Assembly (NCBI RefSeq): GCF_023898315.1
Contig: NC_064614.1
Location: 72,986,501 to 73,050,500, forward strand
Direction: 5' to 3'
Length of the DNA stretch: 64,000 bases
DNA from: Schistocerca nitens
Taxonomy: Eukaryota > Arthropoda > Insecta > Orthoptera > Acrididae
The translations under genes were made by a program, and so were the position numbers. This document shows positions 46,456-58,282 of this stretch, piece after piece. Position 1 is the first letter of the stretch. Every line of letters starts with the position of its first letter. Below the pieces are notes generated by a model that searched no databases, was not told the origin of the DNA, and saw nothing but the letters and a program-made list of their open reading frames with translations.

Positions 46456-47690
46456 ACGAAGACGTTTACATTCGTGGGAAAGGAAGAGAGTGTAACATTT
46501 GAACGCTTTTATCTCAAGTATATGCTTTAATGAACGCGATACAGCAGCAGCATACATTATAGCTTGATCTGAAACTTGTTATTTGAAGAACTTACGACAG
46601 TGCAAACGTTGTACTATATAACATCGGTAAGTGACACAGTACCGCAATAATGGACGACGCAAATTTAAATCTTACACCAAACAAATATCATCTTATCCCT
46701 TTTCTAAATTGATCACACTATCAACATTTCTTTCTATATGCCGTGTATGTTCACTTACTGGTGTTGACTACAGATCGAAAAAACAAAAGCTTTACGAGTT
46801 CTGAACTTCTTCCTATAGAATTCGAAAAGTTGTACAACATATTTATTTGTGAGAATGGCAGCCTCATTACATGTGACCCGTATGCTGCCTTACGCAGAAC
46901 AGTAAATATCAAAAAGAATTTCAAGGGGTTAGTGTCGGCAATTTAAAGTTTAGGAATGCACCCGTTGTTACCTCTCGCTTTTTAATTCTTTATTGGTCGT
47001 GCGGGGAGAGGATGCCTGCGTAGGGCCGAGCTGCTGTATTGCTTTACAAAAAGATAATACTTTACAAAACAGACAGTTTGCCCCAGCGCCAGTCTGGGCT
47101 TTCTTCCAACGTACTCGTAAAAAGAAAAAAATAGTCTATTACAATTTGTTTTGTAAAGTAAAACCTTTTTGTAAAACATTGCAAAGTGATTTCGATGTTT
47201 AGTGATCAAATTGTTTTACATGATGCAACGATGAAAATTGTGGTTGTAAACAGAAACAAATTTCACCGTGTACCACGTACCCAGCTCCCCTAGCTGTTTA
47301 GTCTACTTGGCTTCCACAATTTTCCATTGGTAGTAATCTGCACTTGTCTCATGATCGAGAACGTTGACGCGATAAAAGGTATCTAATAACAAATTTTATA
47401 TGACTGAAATAACACTTTCTTTGAAAATGACGGGTAGTCGAAACGTGTAAGGTTGTTGGAAAAATAAAATCGTGATCAAGACATAAGAAAAGTTATAAAA
47501 AACACAGAAAGTGTTTGTTCATCTACGTATATCGTTTACTTGAAACATTTATGACGGAAGACAGTTGTGTTTCTCATTTAGCTTTGTTGAAATAGGTGTT
47601 CATTCTTTGAAAGTTGCTTCCTTGCCTACGAGATAATCACAACGTTTAAGAATGTCCTCCAGAATTACAAGTCAGATGAGAGGTGCGTAA
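46456..47690. other. Upstream region of the 48-kb exon; a short inverted repeat, no gene
   Basis: GCTTTACAAAAAGATAATAC at about 47040 pairs imperfectly with AAGTAAAACCTTTTTGTAAA near 47155-47175. No exon or transposase was recognised. Confidence 0.45.
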
Positions 47691-47953
47691 TTCAGTGCGT
47701 CCGTCCTTTTATCTGTCGTGTTAATGCCCTGCGCTCTTTCCCAGGCACTGCTTGAGAGAGCGTAGACGCTCTCGGAGGCGAGTACACGTCGGGAAAACAT
47801 TAAGGCGCTGCTGTTTACCGCCCAGCGCACGGAGCACATGCGCGAGGCTCTTCGAGGAAATGACCTTGGTCTGCCGGCTAGCCTTGGCGGGGAAGAACCG
47901 CTCTCGGCAGCTGGCGGGAACGCCTCCAGTCACAGCTGCAGAGAGCCTGCAGC
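47690..47953 (+). promoter_or_regulatory. Putative core promoter (Inr) and GC-rich 5' UTR
   Basis: TTCAGTGCG at 47691-47699 contains the arthropod initiator TCAGT. From there to the ATG the DNA becomes clearly GC- and CpG-rich, unlike the AT-rich upstream. No TATA box lies at the expected distance. The assignment is by position and motif only. Confidence 0.4.
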
Positions 47954-48160
47954 ATGGCTCCAGTGAGCACCGTGTACCTGGCGTTGTCGTCGCTCTTGCT
48001 TCTGCTGCTGCTGCTGCTGCTACCTGGACGCTACGAAGCTGTCCCGTTTGCCCCGACATACATCGACTGGAGCAGCTTCACCTGTAGCCAGCTGAATGAA
48101 GAGAACACGGACCAGCTCGACGGATGCCGTTTCACCGATGTTAGCCCCGGGCAAGAAGAG
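47954..48160 (+). CDS. First coding exon of a probable secreted protein (host gene, partial)
   Basis: The ATG at 47954 lies in a good context (GCAGCATGGCT). The 69-codon exon encodes MAPVSTVYLALSS, then a run of ten Leu ending PGRYEA, a textbook signal peptide with likely cleavage near residue 29-30, followed by a polar segment with two Cys (TCSQLN and DGCRFTD). The exon ends in phase 0 at GAAGAG, followed by GTACAGT, a plausible splice donor at 48161-48162. The product is extracellular or secretory; I do not recognise the family. The Leu run is coded largely by CTG repeats. Continuation of the open frame to 48253 would be intron. No later exon was found. It is the only non-repeat coding candidate here. 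Confidence 0.6.
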
Positions 48161-48411
48161 GTACAGTGCACCATTCATTTATTCATTCACTTATTCATGG
48201 TGTTACATGGGACCGATGAACCAATAAAACCTTCAGGATTGTCGCGCGAGTAAGGGTTTACGTTATATAAGACAAATAACGTACAGGGTCAACATCTGTA
48301 CACTGTGTTTACAATAAATTGTCACTATGCTGATCTACACAACCATAACGGCCATAATGACACACCCGAATATAAGCTGCACCCCTAATTTTGAGGGAGG
48401 CAAGAAACAGG
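48161..48411 (+). other. Probable start of intron 1
   Basis: Follows the GTACAGT donor. AT content rises and stop codons appear in all frames. Confidence 0.45.
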
Positions 48412-48422
48412 GAAAGAGTGAA

Positions 48423-48622
48423 AATGGTTCAAATGGCTCTGAGCACTATGGGACTTAACTTCTGAGGTCATCAGTCCCCTGGAACTTAGAACTACTTAAA
48501 CCTAACTAACCTAAGGACATCATACACATCCATGCCCAAGGCAGGATTCGAACCTGCGACCGTAGCAGCCGCGTGGTTCCGGACTGACGTGCCTAGAACC
48601 GCTCGGCTACCGCGGCCGGCCC
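48423..48622 (-). mobile_element. tRNA-headed SINE
   Basis: Full-length copy with target duplication GAAAGAGTGAA at 48412-48422 and 48623-48633, perfect. If the upstream exon is real, the SINE is intronic. Confidence 0.96.
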
Positions 48623-48699
48623 GAAAGAGTGAAGTCCCGTGAGCGATGTATGAAAGTTGTTCAAAGCTATTGATAATACGCTCACACTTAATCAAGTTC

Positions 48700-49010
48700 T
48701 AGAGTGCTCCTATAGTGGTTACTAATTCGGTAGAAACGGAACCCTTACAGTGCCATTCTTTTATCTGTCTTTCTACCTATCCGACTGTTAAGAAACCTCA
48801 AGTAGACGTATTAGGTTCATATTTACGTTACTTACTAAGCCTATGGTCCCCCTGCGATGTAGAAAATTTAAGCTTCTACGTCAATGCAGTCAAAAGATAC
48901 GGCCCTTTATGTCACATATTTGTATACTCGCAAACCCACAGATCAAAGCCTATACCGTAGTTCCCACTAACGTAGGAAAAGGTCCGAAGATTGTTGATTT
49001 GTAATCATCG
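48700..49010 (+). repeat. Dispersed repeat of unknown type (copy 1)
   Basis: Shares words with 50580-50830, for example TTTAAGCTTCTACGTCAATGCA against TTTAAGCTTCTATGTCAATGCA, and the GGTCCGAAGATTGTTGATTTGTAAT word against ATCTGAAAATTGTTAATTTTTAAT. The order of the shared words differs between the two copies. No coding capacity was recognised. Confidence 0.5.
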
Positions 49011-49028
49011 TGATTTTTATCCGTTTGT

Positions 49029-49068
49029 CTCCCTCTCTCTCTCTCTCTCTGTCTCCCTCTCCCTCATA
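49029..49068. repeat. (CT)n microsatellite
   Basis: CTCTCTCTCT run with CCCT interruptions. Confidence 0.85.
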
Positions 49069-49310
49069 AATGTATACAGGGTGGTCCATTGATAGTGACC
49101 GGGCCAAATATCTCACGAAATAAGCATCAAACAAAAAAACTACACAGAACGAAACTTGTCTAGCTTGAAGGGGGAACCAGTTGGCGCTATGGTTGGCCCG
49201 CTAGATGGCGCTGCCATAGGTCAAACGGATATCAACTGCGTTTTTTAAAATAGGAACCGCCATTTTTTAATTACATATTCGTGTAGTACTTAAAGAAATA
49301 TGAATGTTTT

Positions 49311-49911
49311 TATTGGAACAAATAAGCCCTCCGTCACAAATATGAAGTCAAAATTGACCAGGTTTCGACGCTACTATGAGCGTCGTCTTTCATAATTAGA
49401 CTAACTGTTCAAAAAATGGTTCAAATGGCTCTGAGCACTATGGGACTCAACATCTGTGGTCATAAGTCCCCTAGAACTTAGAACTACTTAAACCTAACTA
49501 ACCTAAGGACATCACACACATCCATGCCCGAGGCAGGATTCGAAGCTGCGACCGTAGCGGTCGCACGGTTCCGGACTGAGCGCCTAGAACCGCTAGACCA
49601 CCACGGCCGGCAGACTAACTGTTCTAAAACATATTACGTATATAGTATATTAATAAAATTAAAGTTTGTACTGACTGGAAAAGATGCAGAAAGGCGACGT
49701 CATGAACAGTTGTGAGATGGCGAGCCGCTAAGGGCTGCTCGTACTGTGAACAAGGGTTGCAACGAGACTGTCTTAGCCTAATTCTGAAGACGACGCTCAT
49801 AGTAGCGTAGAAACCAGGTCAATTTTGACTTAATATTGGTGACAGAGGGCTTATTTGTTCCAATATAATTCTGACGCAGTCACTGAACCTTAGCAGCTAT
49901 GTTCAGAGTTT
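49311..49911. mobile_element. Inverted-repeat retroelement fragment with ribozyme-like hairpins
   Basis: Arms at 49311-49400 and 49783-49865 are inverted and about 88 percent identical. Each arm (RC of left; right as written) has GACGACGCTCATAGTAGCG then GAAACC, and the right arm begins CTGAAGA. The 12-bp target duplication TATGAATGTTTT at 49299-49310 and 49912-49923 suggests target-primed insertion rather than cut-and-paste. A terminal unit of a Penelope-like element is one possibility; no RT is present. Confidence 0.7.
49411..49611 (-). mobile_element. tRNA-headed SINE nested two levels deep
   Basis: Full-length copy with target duplication AGACTAACTGTTC at 49398-49410 and 49612-49624, 13 bp and perfect. 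It is the youngest event in this nest. Confidence 0.96.
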
Positions 49912-50579
49912 TATGAATGTTTTAGTTGGACCATTTTTTTCGGTTTGTGATAGATGGCGCTTTAATAGTCACAAACTTGTAAGTATGTGGTATCACCTGC
50001 AACAAATGATGATGCTGTCGCGGCTAATCCGCACACCAGTAGCAGAAAAATTGCGCGATAATCGAGAATCTCAAAAACGTCGGTGTTGAGAATGCTACAT
50101 CAACATCGATTGCATCCGTACCATATTTCTATGCACCAGGAATTGCATGGCAACGATTTTGAACGTCGTGTACAGTTCTGCCACTGGGCACAAGAGAAAT
50201 TACAGGACGATGACAGATTTTCTGCAGGCTTTCTATTTAGCGACGAAGCGTCATTCACCAAAAGCGGTAACGTAAACCGGCATAATATGCACTATTGGGC
50301 AACGGAAAATCCACGATGGCTGCGACAAGTGGAACATCAGCGACCTTGGCGGGTTAATGTATGGTGCGGAATTATGGGAGGAAGGATAATTGGCCCCCAT
50401 TTTATCGATGGCAATCTAAATGGTGCAACGTATGCTAATTTCCTACGTAATGTTGCACCGCTGTTACTACAAGATGTTTCACTGCATGACGGAATGGCGA
50501 TGTACTTCCAACATGATGGCGTTTACCTAAAATCGTACAACTAGGCAAGAAGCAAGGCTTCACAGTACACGTAAGGGAA

Positions 50580-50830
50580 AAAATCTGAAAATTGTTAATT
50601 TTTAATTATATCATACGAAAAAATAATAGTTTGTCATTTGTTATCCGACTGTCTGCCTGTCTTTTAAGACCATTTTTCTCAGAAACGAGTAGACATATGG
50701 AGCTGAAATTCATACCACATATTAAAGTCTACTGTTCCTTTCCCATGTAAAAGATTTAAGCTTCTATGTCAATGCAATCAAAATATACTGCCATTTACGT
50801 CACACATCTTGATATCTCTCCATTGTCGAT
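50580..50830 (+). repeat. Dispersed repeat of unknown type (copy 2)
   Basis: See shared words with 48700-49010. It directly follows the truncation point of the mariner-like copy, so it may have inserted there. Confidence 0.45.
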
Positions 50831-52305
50831 ATGATGGGAGGGAAAAATCGTCGAACTCTAATCCCGGGATGAATGAACTGCCTGTGTACATAATAAAGTT
50901 TGTACGGAACTCTCGATGCACGACTCCTACTCGTAGTTATTCGGATTTTTTGTTCTTGTTATAATATTGATAAATGATTATACTTTAGGTAAGCGACACC
51001 GGAGAGGAAGGCTTCTTGTCAAAACGGCGGCTGATGCCACTGTTAACTTCTCTGACACCATTTATTTCAACACTGTCAGTACTGTCTTAACTTCCATCCC
51101 AAATTACGCTGTCCTCTTTGTCATCGTGCACGCTATATTTCTTGAGTCATACTTCCATATGTCGTTCATTCTACACAGAAAGCGGTGCAGGGTGCTGTTT
51201 CGATGCGGCCCATTAAGGAGTTGCAATCGTTTGCAACCGAATGTCTGGGCTGTTTGGGAGAAGGGCAGGGGGAATGCTAACAAGGAATATTTCGGGACTT
51301 GCAGTTCTGACATTCGTCTGATTACCAATCGAAAGCTCCCGAAAAGGTCGACTAGAAGTGTAAGATTGGGAATATTTGAATTTGCTTCTTGGACGCTGGG
51401 ATCAAATGCCCTCGGCAAAAATTAAAATTCAGTATGTGTGCGTGGCGCTGTGGGTTTGCAATGTGTATTAAAAGTGAATCAAGTGAAAGTGTAGCAAAAG
51501 TCAAGCCACAAAGTCGGTATCCACTCGCGGAGAGCCACAATCGCCAAGTTCGTAAGTATTCTGGTCTGCAAACGCTGACTGGTCGTAACCCACCAGATAA
51601 GTGATACAAATAATATGAAAGAAGAACTGAGGGTGCTACACAACACGTTCTGAGAACTACATAATAAGAAATGTAGCCAAAGCCAACCAGAATAAAACAA
51701 GAGAAGAAGGCAAGGAAGGGAAGATCGCGCTTATGCACTTAACACATGTGAAGAGCGTCAGTGAATGGCTAGGTAACGTTCTCCGCTGACGAGGTTTCAT
51801 ACCGATTTTGCCCACCAGCCACAGGATCTACTACATCACATCATACGTTCCACCAAGGACGCAGTGAAGAAACGTAATATTGCCTGAGTACATGAATTAC
51901 TTCGTGAGTGGAGAGTTGCCTACGTAGGTGAGACAAGGAGGCCAATCAGCTATGATCACCTACGACGCTTTTGCGGTTACCGCAGCACAGTAAGCCGGCG
52001 GTCGGGAAATACCACCGTGACAGTGGAAAACCTGTCATGCCCCAGGAAGCCCGTGTGCTGGCGGAAGAGTCGTAAATACGCCAACGCAAAATACGAGGAA
52101 GATCCCGTACCGAGCACGGACGCCACAGCCTAAGCCAGGGGCCTCTCCACCCGGAAAATCACGCCCGCGCAAAGCGCGGTGCAGGGAGTGTGTGCACCAT
52201 GTATGGGTCCAACAGCACAACTCGCCTCAACTGGGCTTCCGCGGTGAAGTCGCCGTCGTGCACTGCCGGGTATCATGATTGGCGGCTTATTCAATACTGA
52301 CATTG
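50831..52305. other. No recognised gene
   Basis: The frame 50967-51425 has hydrophobic patches (NYAVLFVIVHAIFLESYF) but no known domain or splice context. 51880-52300 is GC-richer without a defensible protein. Confidence 0.4.
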
Positions 52306-52310
52306 GTAAG

Positions 52311-52792
52311 TGTGGTGTCACAGCCAGACACCACACGTGCTAGGTGGTAGCTTAAATCGGCCGCGGTCCTGTAGTACATGTCGGACCCGCGTGTCGCCAC
52401 TGTGTGATCGCAAACCTAGCGCCACCACAAGGCAGGTCTCGAAAGACTGACTCGAACTCAGCCCAGTTGTATGGACGACAGAGCTAGCGACTAGACGTAC
52501 TAAGCCTTTCTCTCTCATTAGCCGAGAGACAGAATAGCCTTCAGCTTAGTTAATGGCTACGAACTAGCAAGGCGCCCTTAGCCTTACAGTGATTGTAATT
52601 AGAGTCTCACTTGTGTTCACCATAGAGATGTACAAGAAGAAATTAAAGATAAGTATATGAGAAGCTCCGTTCTTTTCTTCATAGCATTAATTACGTATCC
52701 TGTTCCAGTACTTCACGCCCGTCTGCGTTAGTCAGCGTGCCTTTTTAAGCCACCTCTATCTACAAGGTGTTGGCCCAGCTGCCGACACATCA
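52311..52792 (+). mobile_element. Solo LTR, 482 bp (same family as 36.6 kb)
   Basis: Starts TGTGGTGTCACAGCCAGACA and ends GCTGCCGACACATCA. Flanked by GTAAG at 52306-52310 and 52793-52797. The first 27 bases form a short palindrome (TGGTGTC...GACACCA). No internal region is present. Confidence 0.93.
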
Positions 52793-52797
52793 GTAAG

Positions 52798-53104
52798 GGC
52801 AAGGCAGTTCCTAGAATAAAGGAACAATCTGCTCCGAAAAAAACTAAGTTTTCTTTAAGTCCATTTAAAGCCAAGTGGGGACTTTCTTAATTTTGCAGGG
52901 TGTGACGATAAAGTCAAATGTCTAATGAGAGGTCCAGTAGTCGCGTGTGTAAGAAAATCGACATTTGAAACACACTACAGCAAATTGCAATCGGGAAAGT
53001 AAAGTGAAACCATAGGGGCTAGCAGAGACGAAGAACTGAAGAAGTTGCAAAGTCTTGCAGAAGAGAATTCTGCATCGCAAATGAGGTGTTAACCAGTACT
53101 TTAT
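52798..53104. other. No recognised gene
   Basis: Short unannotated spacer between two LTR insertions. Confidence 0.4.
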
Positions 53105-53108
53105 CATG

Positions 53109-53754
<646 letters not shown>

Positions 53755-54139
53755 ATAGCCCCCATGCTCCCCACAAAAAATTTTACAAATGGTTTTGGGC
53801 AGTGGGCAATACATATTTGTTAAAATTTTTCATAATCGTAATTACAATAACAAAGAAATCAAATGCACACACTTATTGATACAATGTTGGTCAAAAGCTA
53901 AAATTTTCTCACAGTCCATAAAGACAGTCCTGATCATTCATCAAATTGCAGTGTTTTTCTCAAAGTCTGAGCAGTAAAAGAAAATGCACACGGAAGTAGT
54001 GGATTTCCATGCAGTCTTGAAGAAGTAGCGTTGTCCTTCCAACGGAAAGACAGTGCTGACTCTTGACATGCTGACAGGTAATGGGCCACAACAGAGCAAA
54101 CCCACAGCGGAGTCAGTCGAAGTTTTGAAGAGTATTGGT

Positions 54140-54405
54140 GGGTAGGTCATCACAGAGCAGACCCACTGTAGTCCTGGTAGAGATTACGGTATTGGTGGGC
54201 CACCAGAGGTGCAGACCCACTGCAGTCCTTGTAGAAATAATGGTACTGGTGAGTCAGCAAAGACGCAGACCCACTGTAGTCCTTGTAGAGATAATGGTAC
54301 TGGTGAGTCAGCAAAGACGCAGACCCACTGTAGTCCTTGTAGAGATAATGGTACTGGTGGGCCACCAGAGGTGCAGACCCACTGCAGTCCTTGTAGAGAT
54401 GGCCA
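54140..54405. repeat. 60-bp tandem repeats, about 4.5 units
   Basis: Each unit contains CAGACCCACTG(T/C)AGTCCT and GGTA(T/C)TGGTG. Two alternating linker types occur (GGCCACCAGAGGTG and AGTCAGCAAAGACG). The minus-strand translation gives repeating LYKDYSGSAS-like units, open across the array in more than one frame, which is expected because 60 is a multiple of three. Confidence 0.95.
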
Positions 54406-54449
54406 GCAGCCATCTGTTGTGACTGTGCAGGTGCACAATCACCATTGAA

Positions 54450-56378
54450 GAGTCTTGCGGATAATATAGCAAGTCCATAACCACCACTTGTGCACTCACA
54501 AAGTTTTTGGAATTGTCCTTAGAACCAGCAATGCTGTTAACCAGTCCCTTGCTCAATTATTAACACGCGTGCAAACACTAACAGTCCCTACTTCTCACAT
54601 ATTGTCCATATACTATGACCAACAGAAACGTGTGCAGTGAAATGTAACTTACAAGTTAATAATATGATGAACTGGTGACAATTACAATTTTATAACATGA
54701 GAATACACTTACAAAGGTACAAAATACATCATTAAAGAACATAACAATACAGAGAACATTTGTAATACAGGCTTTACAAAAGAATCGAAATAACATATAC
54801 ATCAGTGTCACAGGAATTATGACATAAGTACATACATGAAAGATCAGAATAACTTTTGGAATATCAACTTCACACATGAGCATTAAAACAAAACAGAATA
54901 AATAATGTCTAAGCATATTTACAAGGTAAATAACATATTATTAATGCCAATTATATTTGAGGATAACAGTATTCCTCATCATAGTGAATGTAGCTTAGTA
55001 TTAGAAAAATTCTACAACATAAGTCTTATCAGATAAACATATAAATACAGGAAAAACATAAATACACAAGGGAACACAAACACATAGTGGGATAACACAA
55101 GGAAAGGACAGGGTTTCTTTTACTGCAGTATTTTGCAAACAAAACTTTCTTTACTTCTCCACATGGTCGTCATAATAATAACATCATAACACCTCAGTCA
55201 AATCTCAAAATCGTCGTAGCTTCCTCCAATAATATCAAAACCTAAAGAAAATTCTCTGCTCATTTCAATAGTGTCATCTACCTCAAATGTACTTTAAAAT
55301 CATGCTCCCTTACCAAATACATCATTCAAAGCTCTCATAGTATCACAATGGTTCCGAAAAAAAATATGAACAGTTCACACAGTGCAAACAAAATACAATT
55401 TCATAAGTGTGAAATTATCCACCTGTGTAATTGCGTAAACATCTGTCACTGATGTAGAAAAAAAATGTTTGTTTCTCTGTTAAATAATCAGGTAGCTGTG
55501 TATTTTGTGTTGCAGAAATATGGTACCGATGTGTAAAGTTGTGTAAGCAAATACCATATCAGCTAGGACTCCTTGTGCTTGCCACACACATGGTACACAA
55601 AGTAAGCGTGTACCCCCCTGAGGATTAATGTAATTATACCCTCAGGTGTTACAAATTACAGCAATGGAATGAAATGTATCACGGAAAACTTTCTTTGTAA
55701 TTCAAAAATCTTTAAAAATAAGTGTTTTAAGTATAAGATTAATCACTCAAATGCGTGTACTGTAGCGCTAAACTGTGCGTCTTGTCGCAACATAATCTCT
55801 GTGGAAGTGTCGTAGTTATCGTCCTCCGAAAGCGAAGTTCTGCAGAAGTCAATGTACTTACCACATGATACACCAAATTTCAAGTAAACCAAAATGTTGC
55901 ATTAAAATCTCATTAGCAGTACTGGTAAATGTTCTATGTATGTGAGCCTTATAGTCGTTACGTAATCGTGCAACAAACAAGCAAGAATGCACACACACAA
56001 TAACACTGTGTCGTCTGTTCACAATAACAATGCATTCGTAATTTCTGTTTAAAAATGTTCCCTAGGTTCTAGGCTGGATATTTAACTTCAAACATTGTTG
56101 CATGTTAACAGATTGTAAATCTGACAAAGCATACTAGAAATCTGAAGTGAAAAGTTTTATGGCAAAGACTAAGTTAAAAAGCAGATTATCTTTCAATAAA
56201 CGGTTTTACATTTGAAATGTGGTACAATCTTTTACTCTTCAAAGTACTCAGAGTTTCAGCTTTAACGCAATTATCATGCAGTATACGTCGGTAAAGAACA
56301 CCGGAATTTTTCTCAAGGTTAGTTTCTATGTTATTTTTCTCTGAGCCAGCCGGCGCACGTGGGTGCCTGTGGCGCGAG
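54450..56378. other. AT-rich internal region of the LTR element, no gene
   Basis: No protease, RT, RNase H or integrase motif was recognised on either strand. Open frames are short. Confidence 0.6.
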
Positions 56379-57992
56379 TCATTGTCTGTCTCTTTGTTGG
56401 CGCGCGTCGTTATTGGGGTTTGGAGACCTAACTTCTACAAATTCACTTTGCCGAGAGGGTCCGGTCCTGTTTAAATCCCGCCAGTTCTGATGCAATTCAG
56501 GTCTGTCGTTTTGTCGGTAGTTTACAGTTTCTTTCTTGTCGGTCACGTGGTGGAGAATTTCTCCCTGAATCGTAACTGCGCGCTGAACTGTTGCGTCTGA
56601 AATTATTCTGCCTCCCTTTTTTTTTTTTTTAATGAACAGCTTATAGTCAAAATCATCGTATCGGCGAGTCGCATATCGGTCATTGTTAGGTCGTGTCGGC
56701 CGTTCCATCTCAAAATTCGGTGCACATTGCCAATTTCTTTCATAACTTCCGAAATGCCCTGTGTTATTATTTTGCGTCTTTTCCGTATTTCTAAGTCCCT
56801 CTTCCCGTGTTGGAGCGCGAGTGTCCTCTGAAATTTGTAATTTTTGTATTACTTGTGCCAACTGATCTTGTACTTCCCGGATTTCTCTTTTGTACTGTAT
56901 ATTGATTTGATTTTGATTGAATTTCCTAATTTGTTCGCACTCTTCTGTGTCATTAAAGACTACCGGTTTTGTGTCATTCAGATTATCATCTACCTTCGTG
57001 GATAAATTAGTGAACTGATCCGAAAGTTCGGCTACTTTCTCCGATAGTGTACTTATTTCCTCAGTGTGTTTTTCTGAACCAAGATTCAGAGTATCTACTG
57101 TGTCCTCTAAGTTTTCCTGAGTTTTTGCAAGTTGCGTAACCGAATCGGTAGATGCAACTGAGTCAAATTTAGCTTGCAAGGTCTCATGATTTTCATGAAC
57201 AGTAGTTTGCAGTTCTTTTATGGCTGCTTCGTGATTCTGTAGTGCATTTTCATGACGCGAAAAACTAGGTTAGAAATGCTCACAAATTTGTATTTTTACG
57301 TCATTACAGACTTTTTGACATTTCGATTCAATGTGATGTAACTCAGTAGTTAAATCCTCACGTGTTTGTTCAAGAGTTTGCTCCAATGAGTCTAACTTTG
57401 GAAGATTTTGTTCCATTGCGTCTAACTGTAGCTGTGTTTGTCTCTGGTGTTGTTCCATTGTGTCTAACTTTTTAAGATTTTGTTCCACTGTGTCTAACTT
57501 TTGAAGGTGTTGTTCCATTGTGTCTAACTTTTGAAGCTTTTGTTGTATTTGTCCCATTTGTTGTATTAATTGTAATAACAATGCACTGGTGTCTGGAACA
57601 TGTTCCTCAGTGCTTTTCGGCAGTGAATTTGCACCGGAAACGTTCACATTTTGACAAGCAGAAAATGTGTCTTGACTTATTTGAGAAAACGGTGAGGACC
57701 CAAAACCTGAGTCTACAATATTTGAAAAATTGTGTCCTGTCATTCCCGATTCCTGAGGCGAGCTGTTGCCGACCGATCGATCGATAATGCTTCCCTCTTC
57801 ACTAATTGTTTCACTGTGCACGCCATTGTTTGCCGCCCGCTCCATTTCCCTATGCACAATTACCAAATTACTACTTTGAACATTAGTTAATTCATTACTC
57901 GGTGGCGCTAACACACTGCTTTCGTTTTCAATGTCATTTCTCAGTTTACTTTGGAGCCTAGTATTACGTTTTTCACACGCCATTATTGTCAC
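56379..57992 (-). pseudogene. Gag-like gene of the LTR element
   Basis: Starts on the minus strand with MTIMACEKRNTRLQSKL. A Ser-rich N-terminal part is followed by a coiled-coil zone of about six 11-residue repeats of the type QKLDTMEQHL (57370-57560), then a second coiled coil and a basic, Asn/Arg-rich C-terminus (RPNNDRYATRRYDDFDYK). There is no zinc knuckle. The reading is interrupted about once. The assignment as gag rests on position and composition rather than on a conserved capsid motif. Confidence 0.6.
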
Positions 57993-58282
57993 AGTATTTC
58001 ACATGACAACACAGAAAAACACAATTTGAAGAGCAAAAATAGGGGAACACATTAACATAGCACTGAAAATAATATCTAGTTAATTGCAGCTGCGAAATAC
58101 TTGGTGCAAATCTACATGCGTGCCACACCTGTTTTACTGTACAACAATGAAAGACTGCAACTACAAAGGAGATTCTGTCTACAATTACATGCTAGCAATA
58201 AACAAAATCTACACTAATTACACAAACTACAAGAAAAAATCAGAAGATTCCAGTGAGGTATCCTAGGCTAAGGGTCTACATA

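Larger units (their letters stand above)
49085..50521 (+). mobile_element. Mariner-like transposon (copy 2), interrupted and 3'-truncated
   Basis: The left terminal repeat begins CAGGGTGGTCCATTGATAG near 49078 and follows copy 1 to 49310. After the 601-bp insertion the element resumes at 49912. A deletion near 49998 removes the N-terminal coding part. The remaining frame 50083-50544 is well kept: MLRMLHQHRLHPYHISMHQELHGNDFERRVQFCHWAQEK, FSDEASFTKSGNVNRHN (first Asp), WRVNVWCGIMGGRIIGPHF and MYFQHDG (second Asp). It stops matching at about 50521, before the third Asp and the right terminal repeat, so this copy is dead. Confidence 0.92.

Noticed and set aside
47721-48087. Open frames on both strands overlapping the 48-kb exon in other frames
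   Set aside because: Shadow frames of a GC-rich exon, with Ala and Arg runs from the CTG/CAG repeat.
49783-49865. Functional hammerhead ribozyme
   Set aside because: The CTGAAGA and GAAA boxes are there, but the closing pair of stem II and stems I/III do not fit the standard fold. Kept only as a hypothesis.
50967-51425. 152-residue open frame
   Set aside because: Hydrophobic patches but no domain, no homologue recognised and no splice or promoter context. Kept as unassigned DNA.
54140-54405. CRISPR-like array
   Set aside because: Direct 60-bp tandem repeats without unique spacers, inside an animal LTR element.
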